From the NCBI RefSeq assembly GCF_014773395.1, contig NZ_JACXAF010000031.1, forward strand, positions 1-36,274: a DNA stretch of 36,274 nt. The letters run 5' to 3'. This document shows, in pieces, positions 30,403-36,274 of this stretch (its first letter is position 1; every line of letters starts with the position of its first letter). Source of the DNA: Neiella litorisoli. GTDB lineage: Bacteria > Pseudomonadota > Gammaproteobacteria > Enterobacterales > Neiellaceae. The position numbers and the translations under genes are program-made. Below the pieces are notes generated by a model that did not search any database, had not been told where the DNA came from, and saw nothing but the letters and a program-made list of their open reading frames with translations.

Positions 30403-33201
30403 TTAGTTAGGGGTGTAAGCCCAACCTTCACGCCAGTCGTTTTCGCCGTCAAATGCACCGATGTAGTCGGTTGAATCGAACCAGGAATCGACAGTACTTG
30501 CATCTTTACCAGTGCCCAGCAGAACGCTGTCGCCTGCAGCAGGCATACCATCGGTCAGGCTCACTGCTTGCGCACTGTTGCCAGTCAAGCTGAGGAACCA
30601 AGTTTCAACATCTACAGCACCCATTTCTGTGCCTTTGAACGGTTCGTTACAGTCAACGACACTGTGTTCAATCAGCAATGCACCGCTGTTGACACCATCA
30701 ACCAGTGATGGGTAAGTACCGTCCAGCTCAATACACTCACCTGATTCAGTGTCGCTAGTGGAACCTTTACGGCCTTGAATCACCATGTTGTAGATTTCAG
30801 CTTCAGTGGCGACGCGCAAGATGATGCCTTCGCCTTTGTCACCTGAACCATTCTCAACATCAACACCCGGCAGGATTGTGACGTTTGAGATCAGTGGGTG
30901 AGAAGTTGGCGTGTCACCATCGTTCTTGTGACTGTCGCCCTCGAAACCACGGTTAGCAAAGCCATCTTCGTGAGTGATGTAGACAAACTGCGCTTTACCT
31001 TGCCAGCCGTTCGTCCAGTCTAACGAGTCATCGAAGTTATGAGTCAGGTAGACATACTTCAGGTTCACAGCACCGCCCCAGAATTCAACGCCGTCATCAC
31101 CGTTAGCGTGAACCTGAATGTGGTCAACTTGAGTACCAGAACCCACAGCCGCGAAGCTGATGCCGTTCATTTCTTGGGTATCGTTGATTTTGAAGCCAGC
31201 GTACTTCACCACAACGTAGCTGATAGTACCGCTGCTATCGGTGTTGTCGTTACCGCCGTAAGCGTGGTCGCCCACTTCAAAAGACGCATCACAAGCATTC
31301 TTGTCAGGACACTTGTTGGTTAGGCCGTTACCCAGCAATACCAAGCCGCCCCACTGACCGCGCTCGCCTTCACCACCGACAATCACGTCTTCTTGCGACG
31401 TCATCACGATTGGCATGTCAGCATTACCCATGGCCATGATTTTCGAGCCACGGTTAATCGCCAGGTAGCTGTCTTCTTCAGAGAAGATTTCAACGCCAGC
31501 TTGAATAGAAAGAGTGGCTGAATTTTCGTTGTCACCGCCAACCAGCACGGCACCGCCAGACAGCTTGTACAGCACGTTTGAGCCTGCCAACAGCGTGGTG
31601 TTAGTCAGAACATTGCCTTCCAGACCACAAATCAGCTCAACATCAGCGTCTTTGTAGAGACCGTCAATGGCCATTTCTTGGGTGGTACCCACAGGGCAAG
31701 ACGTTAATGGCTGTAGCTCAACCGGAGTGCTGCCGCCATCATCGTCATGGATTGCAGTGGTCCAGCCAAGGGTCCAATCGTTAGTGCCGTCGAATGCACC
31801 GATGTACTCAGCATCCATCAAGCGAGCGTCGCTATTACCCAAATCCGCTTTACCGCCAGTCAACGCAACAGAGCTTGCGGTTGGCATGTAACCGTCCAGC
31901 GCCGATGCGCCAATCAGGTTGCCTTCTTGGCCGGTGTACCAAGCGTGAACGTCGTACGCCAATTGGTTGTCTTCATCAACTTTTTGGTCTTTGGTTGGTT
32001 CAACACAGTCAATCAAGCTGTGAGTGAATACCAGCTCTCCGTTTTGCGCATTAATAACGGTGTTGTCACCGTCGATTTCCAAACACTCACCTGAGTCAGC
32101 GTCGCCTTTGACCAACATGTTGTAGGCGTTCACGGCTGTTGCTTTACGCAGGATGATCCCTTCGGCGTCATCACCACCGTCGTTGGTGCCGTTGGCAACC
32201 AAGATCGTGAAGTTAGCCAGTGTTGGGTTTGACTTTGGATCGGCGTCGATATCGCTGTTGCTGTCCGCTTCGATACCACGGTTTGAGCCATTGTCTTTTT
32301 GCATGATCAGAACGTGCTGTGCAGAACCCTGCCAACCGTTGGTCCAATCCAGTGAATCATCGAAGTTGTTAGTCAGCACAACTTTCGACAGCGACACATT
32401 ACCACCCCAGAACTCAACGCCATCGTCGTTGTTTTCATGGACTTGGATGTACTCAACTTCAGTACCAGAACCAACACCCGCGAAGCTGATGCCGTTCATT
32501 TCCTGAGTGTCGTTGATTTTAAAGCCACCGAATTCAACGCGAACGTATTTCAGTGAACCAGAATTATCTTCTGGGTTGTTACCGCCGTACGGGAAGTCAC
32601 CGACTTCAAACGAAGCGTCACAAGCATTCAAGTCTGGGCAAGTGTTTACCGGTGCGTTACCAAGCAGTACCAAACCACCCCACTGACCCGGCTCGCCTTC
32701 TTGGCCTAGCGCAGCATCAACAGAAGTGAATACGATTGGCGCATCTTCCGTACCGACCGCATTGATTTGTGAACCACGGCTCACCACCAAATAGTCGCCG
32801 TCGCCACCGATGAATTTGGTGCCAGGCAAAATGTTCAAGACAACTGAATTTTCGTTGTCGCCACCAACCACAACTGGGCCATCTAATTCCCAAACAACAT
32901 CGTTACCCAAGGTAATTTCGTTGCCGTCTTGGCCACCTGTTGCAAAGGTCGAGGCAGAAGCTGCTGCAGGCTGGAGCAAACCGCTCAATTTCCAGACTTG
33001 TTTTCCGTCCAGATCAGCGATTCCAGTGCTTTTCTCAGCAAAGCCACCATAGGCTTGTTCTTGAGGAGTTTCTGTTGGTGTTGGGTCAACTGGCGCAGGA
33101 GCCGAGTCGTCGCCAGTTTTAATATTGATGTCGCCACCACAACCAGCAAGGATCAGTGCAGATGCAATTGCACCGAGCTTAAACAGGGTTTTGAGTTCCA
33201 T
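30403..33201 (-). CDS. surface lipoprotein with two tandem parallel-beta-helix-like repeats
   Basis: This is a 932-residue lipoprotein (signal peptide, lipobox LILAGC, C21) with a Pro/Thr/Asp-rich linker after the lipid anchor. The mature protein is an internal duplication: residues about 103-480 and about 543-927 share VGGDNENS, GQWGGLVLLGN, the CPD..ACDASFEVGD block, FKINDTQEMNGISFA, DDGVEFWGG, NFDDSLDWTNGWQG, SGEC.E.DG and the closing YIGAFDG.NDW..GW. The regular short-strand pattern suggests a right-handed parallel beta-helix. It is acidic and has few lysines, with Cys residues at matching places in both halves. ATG 33201 follows GGAG. It lies directly upstream of the TonB receptor gene, so it is probably its surface ligand-binding partner or scaffold; that is inference. 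Confidence 0.85.
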   Translation of the reverse strand: MELKTLFKLGAIASALILAGCGGDINIKTGDDSAPAPVDPTPTETPQEQAYGGFAEKSTGIADLDGKQVWKLSGLLQPAAASASTFATGGQDGNEITLGNDVVWELDGPVVVGGDNENSVVLNILPGTKFIGGDGDYLVVSRGSQINAVGTEDAPIVFTSVDAALGQEGEPGQWGGLVLLGNAPVNTCPDLNACDASFEVGDFPYGGNNPEDNSGSLKYVRVEFGGFKINDTQEMNGISFAGVGSGTEVEYIQVHENNDDGVEFWGGNVSLSKVVLTNNFDDSLDWTNGWQGSAQHVLIMQKDNGSNRGIEADSNSDIDADPKSNPTLANFTILVANGTNDGGDDAEGIILRKATAVNAYNMLVKGDADSGECLEIDGDNTVINAQNGELVFTHSLIDCVEPTKDQKVDEDNQLAYDVHAWYTGQEGNLIGASALDGYMPTASSVALTGGKADLGNSDARLMDAEYIGAFDGTNDWTLGWTTAIHDDDGGSTPVELQPLTSCPVGTTQEMAIDGLYKDADVELICGLEGNVLTNTTLLAGSNVLYKLSGGAVLVGGDNENSATLSIQAGVEIFSEEDSYLAINRGSKIMAMGNADMPIVMTSQEDVIVGGEGERGQWGGLVLLGNGLTNKCPDKNACDASFEVGDHAYGGNDNTDSSGTISYVVVKYAGFKINDTQEMNGISFAAVGSGTQVDHIQVHANGDDGVEFWGGAVNLKYVYLTHNFDDSLDWTNGWQGKAQFVYITHEDGFANRGFEGDSHKNDGDTPTSHPLISNVTILPGVDVENGSGDKGEGIILRVATEAEIYNMVIQGRKGSTSDTESGECIELDGTYPSLVDGVNSGALLIEHSVVDCNEPFKGTEMGAVDVETWFLSLTGNSAQAVSLTDGMPAAGDSVLLGTGKDASTVDSWFDSTDYIGAFDGENDWREGWAYTPN

Positions 33202-33619
33202 TATCTTCTCCGAGGACGGAATTAATCGCATGTGAAATAAGCGAGGAAGAAGCTAATGGGGAAAAATGACAAAAAGACTTCATCTCTGTGAATGAATTAT
33301 TTCCCAGCAATTACAGAAATGTTGCAACCCTTGTGTGACTTGGGCTGAGATAATGTCGGGCGGTGTTCAAGTAATTCACGACGATCACAAAAATTTCATA
33401 GAAATTCGGCAAAAGCGGATTATCGCCACCACCATAGTTTAATTTTCATACAGTTAAGCCAAGGTCAAAAAACAGCCTCCCCATGATTCCGATCAAACAA
33501 ACTAAAAACAAACACCTATCAGACAAATAGATTTAATCGATTTTATTTATCAAAACACTCAGGCCATACTTAGCTCCGTTGATTCGAAACAGACAAATTA
33601 CTCATTACGGAGATTGATT
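33202..33619. other. divergent control region, lipoprotein versus peroxiredoxin gene
   Basis: These 418 bases hold the promoters of two divergent units and no gene. The right part contains an OxyR-type site (33505-33541) and a possible -10 CATACT (33565-33570) for the peroxiredoxin gene. The left part is AT-rich, but I saw no convincing Pho box, Fur box or sigma-54 element for the lipoprotein gene. Confidence 0.65.
33505..33541 (+). promoter_or_regulatory. OxyR-type operator upstream of the peroxiredoxin-glutaredoxin gene
   Basis: The OxyR consensus has four ATAG/CTAT elements at about 10-bp steps. Here CTAT (33516-33519) is followed by exactly 7 bases and ATAG (33527-33530). The right half ATAGATTTAATCGAT matches 9 of 10 conserved positions, and the left half 7 of 10. 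The site ends where a weak -35 would begin, 17 bases before CATACT, as expected for an OxyR-activated promoter. Confidence 0.65.
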
Positions 33620-34351
33620 ATGTTCGCTAATAAAGAAGGCCAAGCAGTACCACAAGTTACGTTCCCAACTCGCCAAGGTGATGAGTGGGTGAATGTCACC
33701 ACCGACGACTTATTCGCCAACAAAACAGTGATTGTATTTGCCCTGCCAGGTGCTTTCACCCCAACCTGTTCATCGACGCACTTGCCACGTTACAACGAAC
33801 TGGCAGATGTATTTAAAGCCAACGGCGTTGACGACATCATCTGTATGAGTGTGAACGACACTTTTGTCATGAACGCTTGGTTAGCTGACCAAGAAGCAGA
33901 AAACATCAAAGTGATCCCAGACGGTAACGGTGAATTTGCAGAGGGCATGGGATTGTTGGTTGATAAAGCCGAGCTTGGCTTTGGCAAACGCAGCTGGCGC
34001 TACTCCATGCTGGTGAAAAACGGCGTGATTGAAAAAATGTTCATCGAGCCACAAAAGCCAGGCGACCCGTTTGAAGTGTCAGATGCCGACACCATGCTGA
34101 GCTACATTGCGCCACAAGCGGCGAAGCCAGACTCGGTCAGCGTTATTACTAAGCCAGGCTGCCCGTTCTGTGCCAAGGCCAAGCAAGCACTGATTGATGC
34201 CGGTATTCGTTATGAAGAAGTGATTTTGGGCACTGATGCCACCACGGTCAGCCTCAAAGCCATTACCGGTCGCAGCACCGTGCCGCAAGTATTCATCAAC
34301 GGCGAGCACATCGGCGGTAGCGAAGAGCTTGATGCCTACTTGGCAAAGTAA
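33620..34351 (+). CDS. hybrid peroxiredoxin-glutaredoxin
   Basis: This is a 243-residue fusion that reduces hydrogen peroxide and organic peroxides using glutathione. The N-terminal Prx5-type peroxiredoxin (1 to about 165) has the peroxidatic C50 in [15 protein letters not shown] and a further C75. The C-terminal glutaredoxin (about 172-243) has the active site C181-PF-C184 in [11 protein letters not shown], the [14 protein letters not shown] glutathione-binding segment and a final helix. The layout matches the well-studied Haemophilus influenzae hybrid peroxiredoxin. ATG 33620 follows GGAG; a TTG at 33614 is less likely. An OxyR-type site and promoter lie upstream, a terminator downstream. 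The next gene is a disulfide flavoreductase that may support the same pathway. Confidence 0.95.
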   Translation: MFANKEGQAVPQVTFPTRQGDEWVNVTTDDLFANKTVIVFALPGAFTPTCSSTHLPRYNELADVFKANGVDDIICMSVNDTFVMNAWLADQEAENIKVIPDGNGEFAEGMGLLVDKAELGFGKRSWRYSMLVKNGVIEKMFIEPQKPGDPFEVSDADTMLSYIAPQAAKPDSVSVITKPGCPFCAKAKQALIDAGIRYEEVILGTDATTVSLKAITGRSTVPQVFINGEHIGGSEELDAYLAK

Positions 34352-34379
34352 ATAGTCACCGTCTCTCCAATTTCATTTC

Positions 34380-34402
34380 GGGGGCGAAAGCCCCCTCTTT
34401 TT
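34380..34402 (+). terminator. Rho-independent terminator after the peroxiredoxin-glutaredoxin gene
   Basis: GGGGGC and GCCCCC form a 6-bp stem closed by a GAAA tetraloop, followed by TCTTTTT. It lies 28 bases after the stop codon, so read-through into the flavoreductase gene is probably partial. Confidence 0.92.
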
Positions 34403-34446
34403 GAAGCTAATTTATTCTCTACCGGTGGTCGGTGGTAGGAGTCACC

Positions 34447-35904
34447 ATGAAACAATTATCCGTTGATGTCGCTGTCATTGGCGGCGGAACCGCAGGCTTG
34501 TCAGCCTACCGAGCAGCTAAAGAACACGCCAACCGAGTCGTCATGATTGAAGGCGGCCCATACGGCACGACGTGTGCGCGGGTTGGCTGCATGCCATCAA
34601 AACTGTTAATCGCCGCCGCTGAAGCGGTCCACCATGCCCGCCATACCTCGCCTTTCGGTGTTGATGTCGAAGGAGACATCAAGGTAGAAGGAAAGCGTGT
34701 GATGGAGCGCGTGAAGTTCGAGCGCGATCGCTTTGTTGGCTTTGTCCTTGAAGGTGTCGATAGCATTCCAGCTGACGATAAAATTCAAGGCTACGCTCGC
34801 TTTGTTGGCGACCACACCCTACAGGTTGATGATCACACCCAAGTTCACGCCGCTCGTATCGTCATCGCGACCGGCTCTCGCCCCGCCTACCCAGGCTTGT
34901 GGGACAAGCTCGGTGACCGGCTGTTGATTAACGACGATGTGTTTGATTGGGATGACCTGCCAAACTCGGTCGCCGTATTCGGCCCCGGTGTCATTGGTCT
35001 GGAGTTAGGACAGGCGATGCATCGCTTAGGTGTCAACATTCACTTGTTTGGTGTTGGCGGCCAAGTGGGCCCATTAACCGACCCAGACGTGATGGCTTAT
35101 GCCAATAAAACCTTTGCTGAAGAATTCCCGTTGATGGCCGATGCCCGAGTCGAATCGATTAAGCGCGACGGCGATCAAGTAGAAATCACCTATCTGGATG
35201 ACAACAATGAAACACAAACCATTAGGGTGGATTACGTTGTTGCAGCCACCGGCAGACGACCCAATGTCGATAAATTGGGTTTAGAAAAGCTATCAATTGA
35301 GCTTGATGATCGCGGTGTGCCAGTGGCCGACCCGCTGACCATGCAAACATCGTTGGAGCATATCTTTGTTGCCGGCGATGCCAGTAATCAATTGCCGCTG
35401 CTCCATGAAGCTGCCGATCAGGGCCGAATCGCAGGCGACAATGCTGGCCGCGCGCCGAATCTTGAAAACGGCTTGCGTCGCAGCGCCATTAGCGTGGTGT
35501 TCAGCGATCCGCAGATTGCCATGGTGGGCATGACTTACCGCGATGCGCAAAAGCGTTTAGGCTCTTGTGATTGTTTGATCACCGGTGAAGTGAGTTTTGA
35601 AAACCAAGGCCGTAGTCGGGTGATGTTGAAGAACAAGGGCATGTTGCGGGTTTATGCCGAACAAGGCACCGGCTTGTTCATTGGTGCCGAGATGATTGGC
35701 CCAGCGGCTGAACACATGGCTCATTTGCTGGCGTGGGCACATCAGCAGCAAATGACCATTCCACAAATGCTGGACATGCCGTTTTACCACCCAGTAATTG
35801 AGGAAGGCTTGCGAACGGCTCTTCGTGACGTTGCCGCTAAGCTCGATACCGACAATAACTGCGTGTTGGAATGCGTGACTTGTCAGGAATGTGGCATTGC
35901 TTAG
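34447..35904 (+). CDS. dihydrolipoyl dehydrogenase-like disulfide flavoreductase with cysteine-rich tail
   Basis: This is a 485-residue FAD/NAD(P) oxidoreductase. FAD motif [13 protein letters not shown] (about 9-20), redox-active disulfide C43-C48 in [16 protein letters not shown] motif [16 protein letters not shown] and the FAD-binding FVAGDAS are present. The dimer interface ends with [10 protein letters not shown], where His and Glu form the usual catalytic pair. The protein ends in [16 protein letters not shown]: four cysteines (C472, C476, C479, C482) in a C-x3-C-x2-C-x2-C arrangement. ATG 34447 follows TAGGAG. It lies 95 bases behind the hybrid peroxiredoxin gene, across a terminator. 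No 2-oxoacid dehydrogenase genes are nearby, so it is probably not the pyruvate dehydrogenase E3; a role in thiol redox defence is inferred. Confidence 0.85.
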   Translation: MKQLSVDVAVIGGGTAGLSAYRAAKEHANRVVMIEGGPYGTTCARVGCMPSKLLIAAAEAVHHARHTSPFGVDVEGDIKVEGKRVMERVKFERDRFVGFVLEGVDSIPADDKIQGYARFVGDHTLQVDDHTQVHAARIVIATGSRPAYPGLWDKLGDRLLINDDVFDWDDLPNSVAVFGPGVIGLELGQAMHRLGVNIHLFGVGGQVGPLTDPDVMAYANKTFAEEFPLMADARVESIKRDGDQVEITYLDDNNETQTIRVDYVVAATGRRPNVDKLGLEKLSIELDDRGVPVADPLTMQTSLEHIFVAGDASNQLPLLHEAADQGRIAGDNAGRAPNLENGLRRSAISVVFSDPQIAMVGMTYRDAQKRLGSCDCLITGEVSFENQGRSRVMLKNKGMLRVYAEQGTGLFIGAEMIGPAAEHMAHLLAWAHQQQMTIPQMLDMPFYHPVIEEGLRTALRDVAAKLDTDNNCVLECVTCQECGIA

Positions 35905-35956
35905 GTTGACATAACTTGCTTTGATGATTCGAAGAATCAACCAAGGGGTCGCGAGC

Positions 35957-36063
35957 TTCGCAGCTTGCGACTTGTCCAGTCGAGACGCCATAAATACTTC
36001 CATGTAGGCTCTGCTGCCGCTTCCCTGCGGCAGAAGCTCTCCTATCCAATTCCCAAGCTGCTC
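35957..36063 (-). repeat. dispersed repeat block B, copy 2
   Basis: This 107-base block is the reverse complement of 27226-27332 with few differences. It carries the same hairpin (GCGGCAG and CTGCCGC arms). It starts 52 bases after the flavoreductase stop. Confidence 0.9.
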
Positions 36064-36128
36064 CTCATTCGTACGTGCTCTTTTCAAAGCTACAGCGAGG
36101 CAAAGAGGTAGCAAATGACGCACAGAGG

Positions 36129-36208
36129 TGCTTCAGCCGGCATGGATGCCGCATGTAGAGCGACACATGGACGTGCTCGAGCGTCAGCATGGGGTAAGGT
36201 TTGCTCTC
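36129..36208 (-). repeat. dispersed repeat block A, copy 2
   Basis: This 80-base block is the reverse complement of 27021-27100, about 95% identical. On the minus strand the order A then B is the same as at the left locus, with a shorter spacer (65 instead of 125 bases), so both loci are copies of one composite element. Confidence 0.9.
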
Positions 36209-36274
36209 GCCCATAGCTATCGAAACATCAATGTGTTGCTGACAGCCAGTTAACGCCGAAGTAGCGAGCTTCGC

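Larger units (their letters stand above)
35905..36274. other. non-coding right edge with inverted copies of the dispersed repeats
   Basis: These 370 bases contain no supportable gene. They hold repeat block B (35957-36063) and block A (36129-36208), both reverse-complemented relative to the copies near 27.0-27.4 kb. The last bases, GTTAACGCCGAAG then CTTCG, form a small hairpin cut by the window end. Long minus-strand frames here only run across the repeats and the antisense of the flavoreductase gene. Confidence 0.7.

Noticed and set aside
33232-33300. Possible Pho box upstream of the lipoprotein gene
   Set aside because: Only one partial ATGACA-like unit is present; the required second 7-mer at the correct spacing is missing.
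34447-35904. Assignment of the flavoreductase as lpdA (E3 of pyruvate dehydrogenase)
   Set aside because: No aceE/aceF or sucA/sucB neighbours, an unusual cysteine-rich tail, and placement next to a peroxiredoxin argue for a specialised relative.
35557-36123. 188-residue minus-strand open frame at the right edge
   Set aside because: It runs antisense through the end of the flavoreductase gene and then through the dispersed repeats; no family signal and no ribosome-binding site.
1-36274. CRISPR arrays, tRNA or rRNA genes, insertion sequences
   Set aside because: None seen on either strand: no regularly spaced direct repeats, no cloverleaf-like stretches noticed, and no transposase-like proteins.

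Overview
The window looks like chromosomal DNA of a marine-type gammaproteobacterium, probably in or near the Alteromonadales. I infer this from the overall gene set: NasC/NasA assimilatory nitrate reductase, CysZ, CysK, AsnB, a hybrid peroxiredoxin-glutaredoxin, DgkA, and a large TonB receptor paired with a duplicated surface lipoprotein. Base composition appears close to 50% GC. No rRNA, tRNA, CRISPR array, transposase or phage gene was seen.

Layout. 1-99 is the right half of a long imperfect hairpin ending in an attC-like core, followed by a small lipoprotein gene (108-464) whose stop codon lies inside the complementary core; this looks like an integron gene cassette. A DUF6429 gene (512-745) follows. 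915-2668 (minus) is a DesK/DesR-type two-component pair, divergent from a secreted DUF2141 protein (2875-3300), with a 14-bp dyad between them. cysZ (3392-4153) follows. 4154-4383 carries two NtrC-like boxes and a sigma-54 promoter ahead of nasC-nasA (4384-8355). Converging on nasA is a fusion of an ammonium transporter with PAS, GGDEF and EAL domains (8446-11493, minus), which also has a sigma-54/NtrC-like upstream region. 11780-17327 (minus) is a membrane fusion protein - RND pump - transglutaminase-like TPR lipoprotein operon, with a 25-bp palindrome upstream. dgkA, a TauE/SafE permease and a CPA1 antiporter follow on the minus strand. cysK, asnB, a CE2-type SGNH esterase and a dual-specificity-type phosphatase follow on the plus strand, then a convergent PhoD-like metallophosphatase (24937-26856). 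26857-27624 holds dispersed repeats. 27625-33201 (minus) is a surface lipoprotein with two tandem homologous halves followed by a TonB-dependent receptor. 33620-35904 (plus) is a peroxiredoxin-glutaredoxin and a dihydrolipoyl dehydrogenase-like flavoprotein, preceded by an OxyR-type operator. The right edge carries the dispersed repeats again, in inverted orientation.

How the genes work together. The clearest theme is nitrogen: nitrate reduction (nasC-nasA) and an ammonium-sensing or transporting c-di-GMP protein lie tail to tail, both with sequences expected for NtrC/sigma-54 activation, so nitrogen limitation probably switches on both. Sulfur assimilation genes (cysZ, cysK, TauE-like) are scattered. 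The peroxide-defence pair has its own OxyR-like control. The lipoprotein/TonB receptor pair is probably an outer-membrane uptake or surface-binding system of unknown substrate.

Start codons were re-chosen by ribosome-binding site for several genes: DUF6429, DUF2141, the Amt fusion, the membrane fusion protein (TTG start), the antiporter, cysK, the PhoD-like gene, the TonB receptor, the lipoprotein, the peroxiredoxin and the flavoprotein.
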